Shown here one piece after another: positions 35,170 to 43,628 of a stretch of DNA of 64,000 nt. Position numbers and translations under genes: made by a program. Under the pieces are notes generated by a model that saw only the letters and a program-made list of their open reading frames with translations, did no database searches and was not told the DNA's origin. This DNA comes from Clostridia bacterium (GTDB taxonomy: Bacteria; Bacillota; Clostridia; Acetivibrionales; DSM-27016). Location: NCBI GenBank assembly GCA_026414765.1, contig JAOAIJ010000009.1:62001-126000 (forward strand), written 5' to 3'. How positions within the stretch are numbered: position 1 is the stretch's first letter; each line of letters opens with the position of its first letter.

Positions 35170-37389
35170 TTAAAGTTTTTCTGCTGCCTTCTGACCTGCT
35201 TTGATCCTATACGTATCTGCATTATATGTCCCATATGAAATATAGAAAATCCATTCCCCGGCAACATTATAATATGGATAGTTTTCTAACTGACTTGTTA
35301 CAGTAGTCTTTGCAGTACCATCCAGCTTAATGCTGTACAGCCCCTTTGCATTATTAATCGTATAATAAACAGTATCATCTACGACTTTCCAGTCGTTAAT
35401 ATTGTCTGTAGTTATTGCAACGTCCTGGGATCCGTCCAGCTTTATCCTCATAAGTTTGCCGGTAAAACTATCCGTGTATATTATCCAGTCACCCGCAAGC
35501 TTTACATTATAATTCAGGTATATAGACTTTGAAGCAACTTTTGTTTTTTCACTTCCGTCAAATTTTACCTTGTAGAGGAAGGAATCATCGGCAATATTGT
35601 TATAGAAAATCCATCCATCACCGATCAATACCGAATCTGTTTCAAGTTGGGTAACAGTTTTTGTTTCACTTCCGTCCAAAGGCATGCTTACCAGCGCATT
35701 ATTTTCTTCCTTGCTGTAGAATAGATATCCTTTTGCCAGCTTCCATGTAACTACATTATCACTGATCTTTTCTTCTGCTTTTGTATCAAGGTTCATCCTT
35801 GAAAGAGCTCCACTGCTTCTGTCAGTGTAATACAACCACCCGTTATATATGTTATCGATATTTGTATATTTGGTATTTATCTTTTCGGGTTTTGCATTAT
35901 TACCATCTGCTTTTATTCTGTAAACGTTCTGTTCGTATGTAGAATAGTCATAATTGGAAAAATAGACCCATCCGCCGTCAATTCTGAAGTAATCAATACT
36001 TCCTTCATACAGCCTGGTCGTACCTGTGCCGTCAAGCTTAGTCCTGAAGATATTTGCTCCCATGTCTGTATAGAATGCATAGTCTCCATAGAGAGTATAC
36101 ATATAGTGAGAATCTCCAACTATTTCCTTCTTCTCGCCTGTTGAGGCATCTATTTTGTACAGAGCACTTTCAGTTTCTCTAGAGTATATCCAGACGAATT
36201 TGTTGTTTGTAGTATCCGAATCGACTAAGAATTGCTCATAAGTTATCTTTTCTTTCTTTTGCTTACCATCTGCCTTTACCTTTATCCATGAGTTGTCTTT
36301 ATAGTTATAGAAATACACGTTATCTTTTGCGACTATGAACCCATAACTACTAAAATCACACACCTTGATCTTTGAACTGCCGTCAGTTTTCATCCTAGAA
36401 ATTGATGTACCTTTTACATCCGAGTAGTATATGTAGTCACCCTGCACTTCAAAGTAGCCTACTCCCGTACTGAGTGCTTTTTTATTTCCTATGCCGTCAT
36501 ATTTTACTCTGAAAAGAGAATAATTCTTTGCTCTGTTTGTGTAGTAGACCCACCCCTTGGATACACCTAAATTATTAATGGTTTCGCTAACTACAACAGA
36601 AGCCTTCTGTGATCCGTCCACTTTCAGTTTGACTACTTTCCCACCATTGCTGAAATCTCTGTAGAAAACATATCCGTCTGCGTATGTGAGACTGTACAGA
36701 GAAATATAACTGTCTGTAAGTTTTTTATTACCCTTGCCATCGATTTTTACAGTGAATAATTTACCATCGCTTGGGTTAGAGTACAATATATAGCTGCCAA
36801 ATACCCTGAAGCTGTCAATATTTTTTGTGCTTAGTACAGCAGCCTTTGCAGTACCATCACCTTTCATTCTGTAAAGGGTATTATTCTTGCTTGTATTGGA
36901 ATATATGATCCAGTCGCCTGAAATCTCGTAATTATAGATTACATCGTCGCTTACTTTCTTTTTGCCTGTTCCGTCATTCTTTACTCTATAAAGCTTGTCT
37001 TTATCACTACCGTTTTGATAATATACCCATTGCCCTGATGTATACATGCTCCTTGTAGGATCGGAGTATGCAACGGATTTACCGGGTGCGGATTTCTGAA
37101 CTCTCGAAATACCGTAATTAAAAGATGATTTATTGTAATAAATCCAGTTACCTACTTTTTTTGCAAGATCTACATTAATCGGAGAGCTTGTATCATTGTA
37201 TGACATACCTATGTTGTCGTTTTCCCATACACGTATAGAGTTGATAGGTCCATAAGATTTAGTCGCATCAGCCTCTGTTGAAAGATCACCTTCAACCTGT
37301 TCTGATTCAGCAAAAACAGAGATTCCGCTAAAACTCAGGAGAAGTATTAATGCAAGCACCATACTCATTTTCTTTGTAAATTTGTACAT
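35170..37389 (-). CDS. Secreted DUF5050-like repeat protein (beta-propeller type)
   Basis: A 739-residue exported protein. The signal peptide is about 1-27 (MVLALILLLSFSGISVFA). The rest is built from about fifteen repeats of 40-50 residues, each with W-I/V-Y-Y/F-N/S and L-Y/F-R/K-V/I-K-x-DG (for example GDWIIYSNTSKNNTLYRMKG, KGWVYYTNRAKNYSLFRVKY). This is the DUF5050/propeller-like pattern of Gram-positive surface proteins. No sortase motif or catalytic residue was recognised, so a binding or structural role is likely. Start ATG follows TGAGGAGTGAAAAACG. Confidence 0.8.
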   Translation of the reverse strand: MYKFTKKMSMVLALILLLSFSGISVFAESEQVEGDLSTEADATKSYGPINSIRVWENDNIGMSYNDTSSPINVDLAKKVGNWIYYNKSSFNYGISRVQKSAPGKSVAYSDPTRSMYTSGQWVYYQNGSDKDKLYRVKNDGTGKKKVSDDVIYNYEISGDWIIYSNTSKNNTLYRMKGDGTAKAAVLSTKNIDSFRVFGSYILYSNPSDGKLFTVKIDGKGNKKLTDSYISLYSLTYADGYVFYRDFSNGGKVVKLKVDGSQKASVVVSETINNLGVSKGWVYYTNRAKNYSLFRVKYDGIGNKKALSTGVGYFEVQGDYIYYSDVKGTSISRMKTDGSSKIKVCDFSSYGFIVAKDNVYFYNYKDNSWIKVKADGKQKKEKITYEQFLVDSDTTNNKFVWIYSRETESALYKIDASTGEKKEIVGDSHYMYTLYGDYAFYTDMGANIFRTKLDGTGTTRLYEGSIDYFRIDGGWVYFSNYDYSTYEQNVYRIKADGNNAKPEKINTKYTNIDNIYNGWLYYTDRSSGALSRMNLDTKAEEKISDNVVTWKLAKGYLFYSKEENNALVSMPLDGSETKTVTQLETDSVLIGDGWIFYNNIADDSFLYKVKFDGSEKTKVASKSIYLNYNVKLAGDWIIYTDSFTGKLMRIKLDGSQDVAITTDNINDWKVVDDTVYYTINNAKGLYSIKLDGTAKTTVTSQLENYPYYNVAGEWIFYISYGTYNADTYRIKAGQKAAEKL

Positions 37390-37667
37390 CGTTTTTCACT
37401 CCTCATTCAATTTTATTACTTTTTGTGGGAATTTGTGTAAACTGAATACAGCACACTCTAAGCAACAAACAATTCATTCTACATACTGCTTAAGAAAAGA
37501 AATATTGTATGTTAAAATATACCTTTCGATATTATACGTCAGAATAGTTTATACTGTCAATCAAGCTTTAGGACAAAAAATGCTCTTTTTATACGTTTTT
37601 TATGTGCTCACACTTACATAATTTGCAAAAATTCGATATAATTAAATAAAAACAGCAGGTGGTTAAT

Positions 37668-40160
37668 ATGAGCATAGTCCTGAATGGAAATTACTCTGCA
37701 AAAAAAAATCAAACTATACTTGTCGAGGGACAGGAAGCTCAATCTCTAAACATCTTGCTTCAAGGCAAGGTTGATGTTTACCTTTCTCCTTTTGAAAAAG
37801 TATCGGATATTAAGCAGGAAAATATTCTTAAAAACAGCTATAAGCTATTCAGTCTCAGTGGAAATACGTTTTTAGGGCCAAATGATTTATTCATATCTGG
37901 CAAATACTCCTTCAGTTATGTCGCTTCCGAGGATAGCAATGTATTTTCTTATGCCGCACAAAATCGTGAACAGCTGGAAACACTATTGAATACCCAAAAA
38001 GATTATGCAGCCTATATAGTAAATTCTACTACTTTACTAATCAGTAATGCTTTTTCATCATTAAGCAAGGTTAACGGCCTGATAAGATCATTAAGCGTAC
38101 TCACAGATAATCTGATTACATTTTACTGGTCTATAAAAGAATTTTTCGGGTTTCCCTGTACACCTTCAGGGAAGTTCTTCAGGGAAGGCTGGAATATCAT
38201 AGAGAAGCTGAATGAAAAGGGTGTTGAACTACCCAGGGAATATGATCCGGATTTCTTTGAGCAGGATCATTCAGAATTATTTGATATTGATTATACAAGT
38301 ATACCAGATATCAGTATGCCTAAGCTGGAATATTACAGGCATTTTTCTACTCTACCTGCCGAGCTTAAGAAAAGTTTTTTAAGTTTCAATCCATTTATTA
38401 CGGCTTATCACTGTGAGGAAGCTTCTACCCTTCTGTCAGAAATCCAGTCTGATCTAAAAGAAGCATTCAATACTCTTGAAAGCTGTATAAAAAAGCTTTA
38501 TTCAGAGGATAATGACTGTATTTTAAATGAGTATTTACGTGCAGCCCTTGAAATGAAAAAAATTAACTCGGATATTCCCGTGATTACCAGAGTAATTGAC
38601 TATATATTGAATAAAGTTAAAGAAATCTGGGGCTTATTTGAAAGTGATTACAACCATAGATTGAAAATAGATATCAACCACATAAACGGGTTACAAAACG
38701 AATTGAAAGCTTTGGAAAAATCCCAGTTTCAAGTCACTCCTGCATGTTTCAAAAATGTCGTAGAGGTGCACGACGGCACCGGCAGCATTCCGGTAGAGCT
38801 GGAAAACAGCGCACAAAAAATCCTTGAGTATTCAAGAATTCCTTATGACCGTATGGAATACTTTATGACGAATCTGGAATTATTCCGTAAAATGAAAGAC
38901 AGGCTGTCATCTGACAATGAAGCCAGAGAAGTAAGGAAAGCAATTACTTCCGTTTTCTTTGAAGTTTATGAAGGTGTATTAAAAAGAGTAATTGCTGAAA
39001 AAAATACCAGCAGGCTTTACCACATGTTTCTCAGTTTTGCATTTATGGATGAAAAGCTGCTAAGTACCGAGCACATAATTAATCTTTACAAGCTGGTTGA
39101 TAATCCGTCTTCTGGGGGTTTCTGCCCTGTTCATACCATGAGGGACTGGCTTATAAAAATATTCAATATGGAGAAGGACCCATCGATCAACGAGTTTGGA
39201 CAGGATTATTTCGATGTTTTCAGAGAGTTGAAAAGACGTAGAGACATTAGTGAAAAGGAAAAGATAGATTATGAAAACGACAGCTATGGAAGGTTAGAAT
39301 TTGAAATAGCAAACATGTTTAAAACCAATCACAGGTTGTGTTACGGCCAGATAAGCATTTATGTCCCCATACTCCATGATGAAATGATAACAAGAGATCT
39401 TTCAAAAGCTCTGATTACTTCAGAAAAGATAAGTGAAAGTGTCAGGAAGATACTGGATGTTGATTTTTCAGTTTTCCACAGAGAAGTATCCTACAGGAAT
39501 CCTGATTCGGGGATAGAGAAGGAACTGATTATGAAAGCTGTAATACCGGACTTTATACTTGTTCCTATATTCGGCTCCCGGGCATTCATGTGGCAGGAGC
39601 TGACAGGAAGAAACAGAAGTACTCCCGGACGCTTCATACTTCCTCTATTCACTGATGAAAATCCTGATGACCTTATAATAAAGCTTATCGGCAACTTCAG
39701 GTGGGAGCTGTGCAGAACCATGATGGGAGTATCATGGAATGACATAACTCAGAAATCACTTACCTCTGAATATATGGATTATATACAATTCTACAAAAAG
39801 AACAGGGATTTGTCTGAAGAAGCAAAAGAAAAAATAAAATCACAAATACAAAAATACCATAATATGACCAGAGATATCTTTACAGCAGATTATGAAACCT
39901 GGATCAACTATGAATCCAAGGGAATAATGCGCCTGAACAAGGTAGTACGCGGGATACTGTATAAACACTGCCCTTTCCCCAGAGAGATAAGAGCTACGCT
40001 TGAAAAGCAGCCTCTTTTAGGTGATATTGCAGTCCAATTCAAAAATACCCGCAGCAAGTATGCCCGTGAATTAGAAAATCATTACAATAAATTAACTAAG
40101 AGCGGATTGTCACTGGATACTGAATTAATAGAAAACCTCAGGTTCTATAAGGAAATGTAA
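37668..40160 (+). CDS. Large protein with N-terminal cyclic-nucleotide-binding-like domain
   Basis: An 830-residue soluble protein. The first 130 residues resemble a cNMP-binding fold: QTILVEGQEAQSLNILLQGK then VDVYLSPFE, a GNTFLGPNDLF turn and SYVASEDSNVF. The canonical FGE...RxA phosphate cassette is not evident. The remaining 700 residues are helical, with aromatic- and acid-rich segments (ITRDLSKALITSEKISES, GSRAFMWQELTGRNRSTPGR, YETWINYESKGIMRLNKVVR), and match no family I recognise. No DNA-binding motif or membrane helix seen. The start is ATG 37668, five bases after AGGTGG, rather than the GTG nine bases earlier. Function unknown. Confidence 0.7.
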   Translation: MSIVLNGNYSAKKNQTILVEGQEAQSLNILLQGKVDVYLSPFEKVSDIKQENILKNSYKLFSLSGNTFLGPNDLFISGKYSFSYVASEDSNVFSYAAQNREQLETLLNTQKDYAAYIVNSTTLLISNAFSSLSKVNGLIRSLSVLTDNLITFYWSIKEFFGFPCTPSGKFFREGWNIIEKLNEKGVELPREYDPDFFEQDHSELFDIDYTSIPDISMPKLEYYRHFSTLPAELKKSFLSFNPFITAYHCEEASTLLSEIQSDLKEAFNTLESCIKKLYSEDNDCILNEYLRAALEMKKINSDIPVITRVIDYILNKVKEIWGLFESDYNHRLKIDINHINGLQNELKALEKSQFQVTPACFKNVVEVHDGTGSIPVELENSAQKILEYSRIPYDRMEYFMTNLELFRKMKDRLSSDNEAREVRKAITSVFFEVYEGVLKRVIAEKNTSRLYHMFLSFAFMDEKLLSTEHIINLYKLVDNPSSGGFCPVHTMRDWLIKIFNMEKDPSINEFGQDYFDVFRELKRRRDISEKEKIDYENDSYGRLEFEIANMFKTNHRLCYGQISIYVPILHDEMITRDLSKALITSEKISESVRKILDVDFSVFHREVSYRNPDSGIEKELIMKAVIPDFILVPIFGSRAFMWQELTGRNRSTPGRFILPLFTDENPDDLIIKLIGNFRWELCRTMMGVSWNDITQKSLTSEYMDYIQFYKKNRDLSEEAKEKIKSQIQKYHNMTRDIFTADYETWINYESKGIMRLNKVVRGILYKHCPFPREIRATLEKQPLLGDIAVQFKNTRSKYARELENHYNKLTKSGLSLDTELIENLRFYKEM

Positions 40161-40182
40161 AAAGATACTTATTTGCACATGA

Positions 40183-40215
40183 AAGCGGCTTTCCCGCTTT
40201 AGAGAAGCCGCTTTT
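40183..40215 (+). terminator. Terminator of the cNMP-like gene
   Basis: AAGCGGCTT (40183-40191) pairs with AAGCCGCTT (40205-40213), followed by TTCC. It lies in the 65-base gap to the convergent glgA and may serve both. Confidence 0.7.
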
Positions 40216-40225
40216 CCAATTCACA

Positions 40226-41665
40226 TTATCTCAGCAATTTGTCATATACGTTTTCATACTCCTTTGCAGAAGTATCCCAGCTAAAATCCTGTTCCATGCA
40301 CTTTAAGACTAGTTTTCTCCATATTTCCTTTTGTTTGTAAAAACCGACTGCACGCCTGATCGTATAGAGCATGTCATGAGCATTATAGTTTGAAAAACTG
40401 AATCCATTGCCTTCCTGAGTCTGTTCATCAAAAGACTTTATAGTATCATTCAGCCCTCCGGTCTCTCTTACTATAGGCACCGTTCCATATCTAAGGCTGA
40501 AGAGCTGGCTTAATCCGCAAGGTTCAAACAAGGAAGGCATAAGGAACATGTCGGACCCTGCATATATTCTTTGAGCCAGAACAGCATCGTACTTGATATT
40601 TGCAGAAACCTTATGAGGGTGGATAGCGGCTGCATGCCTAAACATGCTTTCGTATTTATATTCCCCTGTTCCAAGAATAACAAGCTGCAAATCAATATCA
40701 AGGATTTCCCCGAACACGCATGATATTAAGTCAAATCCCTTCTGATCCACTAACCTTGATATTATCCCTATGACAGGTATATCTTTTTTCTGGGGAAGTC
40801 CAAGGTCTTTCTGCAGCATTTTCTTGTTTATATATTTCCCCTCTACATTATGTATATCAAAGTTTGCATATAGCCGTCTATCTACAGCAGGATCATTTTC
40901 CTCAAAATCAATACCGTTTATAATACCGAACAAGCTGTCCGAACGTTTATTTAGTAGCGTATTGAGGCTTTCTCCAAAAAAGTCGTATTTTATCTCTTGA
41001 GCATAGGTTCTGCTGACTGTTGTTATGACGTCTGAATAAGCAAGTCCCGCCTTCAGGAAGTTAACACAATCATAAAACTCTATACCCTCAGGAGAAAAAT
41101 ATTCCCACCCCACTCCCATCAGCTCCGTAAGTACTTGTTTAGGGAAAATACCCTGATATTTGAGGTTGTGTATTGTAAATATTGTCTTGATACTACGGTA
41201 AAAATTCAGATGGCTGTAATGGGCTTTTAATAACAAACTGATGATTCCTGTCTGCCAGTCATTGCAATGTATAATATCAGGTTTGAAACCTATAACAGGA
41301 AGAATCTCTATTACAGCTTTACAATAGAAGGTAAACTGCTCAGCTTCATCGCCATACCCGTACAATCCTTCTCTCTTAAAGTAGTATTCATTGTCTAAAA
41401 AGTATACTGTCACACCATTATTCACAAGTTTAAAAATACCACAGTACTGGTGTCTCCAGCCAACATTCACATATGTGTAACCTACATACTCCATGTTCTG
41501 TATATACTCCTGTGCTATACAGCCATACTTCGGCATAACAACTCTTACATCATGTCCAAACTTCTTCAGTGCTTTAGGAAGAGAACCTGCTACATCTGCC
41601 AGCCCACCGGTTTTGGCAAATGGTGCTACCTCCGATGCTGCAAATAATACCCTTATATTTTCCAT
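40226..41665 (-). CDS. glgA: Glycogen (starch) synthase
   Basis: GT5 enzyme extending alpha-1,4-glucan from ADP-glucose, 479 residues. It starts with VLFAASEVAPFAKTGGLADV (KTGGL nucleotide-sugar motif), has DIIHCNDWQTGIISLLLKAH, and PSLFEPCGLSQLFSLRYGTV and IVRETGGLNDT at the C-terminal half. Start ATG 41663-41665 follows CAGGAGGTCTGTA. Stands alone, without glgC, glgD or glgB beside it. It makes the glycogen that the 7.4-kb phosphorylase could degrade. Confidence 0.95.
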   Translation of the reverse strand: MENIRVLFAASEVAPFAKTGGLADVAGSLPKALKKFGHDVRVVMPKYGCIAQEYIQNMEYVGYTYVNVGWRHQYCGIFKLVNNGVTVYFLDNEYYFKREGLYGYGDEAEQFTFYCKAVIEILPVIGFKPDIIHCNDWQTGIISLLLKAHYSHLNFYRSIKTIFTIHNLKYQGIFPKQVLTELMGVGWEYFSPEGIEFYDCVNFLKAGLAYSDVITTVSRTYAQEIKYDFFGESLNTLLNKRSDSLFGIINGIDFEENDPAVDRRLYANFDIHNVEGKYINKKMLQKDLGLPQKKDIPVIGIISRLVDQKGFDLISCVFGEILDIDLQLVILGTGEYKYESMFRHAAAIHPHKVSANIKYDAVLAQRIYAGSDMFLMPSLFEPCGLSQLFSLRYGTVPIVRETGGLNDTIKSFDEQTQEGNGFSFSNYNAHDMLYTIRRAVGFYKQKEIWRKLVLKCMEQDFSWDTSAKEYENVYDKLLR

Positions 41666-42009
41666 TACAGACCTCCTGATTTTACAAGTAGAAATCCGGC
41701 TTAATTATTACTTTCATCCAATGGTATATTTACGTAATATACTATATAATTATACCATTAAAACCCATCGTTATCAAACAGGGAACTATAGTTTGATTTG
41801 CATACCTTAATCACACTCTGAATAATCCGCTTAATATAGCAAAAATATTTTTCCGGGTAATATATCTGCTCCCCGGTAATAAAAATCCTGAAAAAGTAAT
41901 TTTATGTAGTTTTTTGTTGAAGAATATCAGCATAGGATATAGAATAGATATATAATTCTACAATAATCACTTCATGGTAATATAGTTAATCTTATTTTGG
42001 AGGGATCGC
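41666..42009. other. Divergent intergenic region, glgA / chemoreceptor
   Basis: AT-rich, no coding frame supported. It must hold both promoters; I could not place convincing -35/-10 pairs. Confidence 0.4.
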
Positions 42010-43494
42010 ATGAATAATTCTACACAGATTCAAAGCACCAACAGAGTTGTTCTTATTATCAACTGTCTCCTAAGCTCACTGCTTATATTCGGCTATGTAG
42101 GAGAGTACTTTAAGGGTCTCAAGGAATTCTCTTATGTATTGGTATTTCTATTGATTGTAAGTATCCCCATTATCTCTGCCTCAGTAATTTACTTCAGAAA
42201 CAAAGGAAGCATCTATATGAAGTTCTTTACTCTTGGCGGCTATTTTATCATGTATATTTTTGCAATGTTTACGTCTGACAGACTTATCGTTTATGTATAC
42301 CTCTTTCCTATAATATTAATGTATTTCCTTTATTTTGACCTGAAACTGATGGTATACTGCTGTAGTGCTGTATTTGCAATCAACACCGTAAAAATACTCA
42401 GGGATATATTTATCAAGAAACTTAATGATCCTTCAATGATTACAGATTATACTGTACAATTCGTATCAGTACTTTTATTCAGTATAGCTTTGATAATTTC
42501 AACAAGGCTTTCCAACAGGTTCAATGCCGAAAAACTAAAGAGCATCGAAACAGAAAAGAAAAAGGAACAAGCCATACTGGCTGATGTATTGAAAATAGCA
42601 TCAATTCTGGATACCAACTCAAAAAAGGTGTATGGAATCGTTGATGAGTTATCTGCAACAACAGAATCAGTAACAAACGCAGTATCAGAGATTGCCAAAG
42701 GTGCTTATGAAACTGCCCAGAATATACAGAAACAATCTGAAATGGCTGGAAATATCCACTCAGTAATTGTAGATGCATCCAGTCTTGCCAATAAAATGGG
42801 AGGTTTGTCGAACCATTCGGCTGAAGCACTTGATGAAGGAATCAGTATAGTCAACCAGTTAAGCGATAAAACCACAGTTGTAAATGAAAACAGCGGACAT
42901 GCATACAAGGCTATGATAGAACTCCGTGAAAAATCAAATGAAATCCAAAATATCACCAACATAATCAGAGGCATATCAGATCAGACAAATTTGCTTGCAC
43001 TGAATGCTTCTATCGAAAGTGCCAGGGCAGGTGAAGCAGGAAAAGGCTTTGCCGTGGTTGCGGAGGAAATCAGAAAACTTGCTGCGCAGAGCAGAGATTC
43101 AGCCGGTAACATAGCAAGCATAATCAGTGAGCTTCATCTTAAGGCAGATAATGCAGTGGAAGCTGTTGTCAGCTTGAAAAACATTAATAGTGAACAAAAT
43201 GAACTGATTGTACAGACAAAGAATATATTTGATGATATCATCCAGAAGATGCTTCAGGTCAATGAGAATGTAAACCTCGTCAACACCAAGATAACTCAGA
43301 TAGTTTCCACTAACAACCAGATAGTGGAAAGCATAGGTGAAATATCCTCTGCAAGCCAGCAGGCAACAGCAAACGCCGAAGAAGCAAGTTCCATGACTAC
43401 TATAAACATTGAAAAAGCAAATACAGCCAAGTCTCTTGTAGAAGAACTCATTCATACATCTAAGGAAATGGATAAATATCTGAATCACAACTAA
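42010..43494 (+). CDS. Methyl-accepting chemotaxis protein
   Basis: Chemoreceptor of 494 residues. The N-terminal 170 residues are about six membrane helices with almost no extracytoplasmic domain, so ligand sensing is probably within the membrane or indirect. The C-terminal signalling domain has the conserved hairpin [40 protein letters not shown] and [19 protein letters not shown] methylation-type helices. No HAMP is obvious. ATG follows GGAGGGATCGC. Confidence 0.9.
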   Translation: MNNSTQIQSTNRVVLIINCLLSSLLIFGYVGEYFKGLKEFSYVLVFLLIVSIPIISASVIYFRNKGSIYMKFFTLGGYFIMYIFAMFTSDRLIVYVYLFPIILMYFLYFDLKLMVYCCSAVFAINTVKILRDIFIKKLNDPSMITDYTVQFVSVLLFSIALIISTRLSNRFNAEKLKSIETEKKKEQAILADVLKIASILDTNSKKVYGIVDELSATTESVTNAVSEIAKGAYETAQNIQKQSEMAGNIHSVIVDASSLANKMGGLSNHSAEALDEGISIVNQLSDKTTVVNENSGHAYKAMIELREKSNEIQNITNIIRGISDQTNLLALNASIESARAGEAGKGFAVVAEEIRKLAAQSRDSAGNIASIISELHLKADNAVEAVVSLKNINSEQNELIVQTKNIFDDIIQKMLQVNENVNLVNTKITQIVSTNNQIVESIGEISSASQQATANAEEASSMTTINIEKANTAKSLVEELIHTSKEMDKYLNHN

Positions 43495-43561
43495 AAAAAC
43501 CCATATAACAAGAAGAAGGATGCACTGTTGTGCATCCTTCTTCTTGTTATATGGGTTTTTT
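43494..43561 (+). terminator. Very long perfect-stem terminator between mcp and cooS
   Basis: A 32-bp uninterrupted stem: 43494-43525 pairs with 43530-43561 around the loop TGTT, ending in TTTTTT. It begins at the last base of the chemoreceptor stop. The matching A-tract on the other side makes it bidirectional in form. TTGTTA (43544-43549), 16 bases, TAATAC (43566-43571) could be a cooS promoter overlapping the stem; this is only a possibility. Confidence 0.85.
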
Positions 43562-43628
43562 CCTCTAATACATGAAAAGTTTATTTCTAGAAAAACTAAA
43601 CATGACTATACTAAAAGGAGATGAACAC

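Noticed and set aside
43572-43628. Longer start for cooS
   Set aside because: GGAG precedes the ATG at 43629; the upstream ATG adjoins the terminator stem and has no site.
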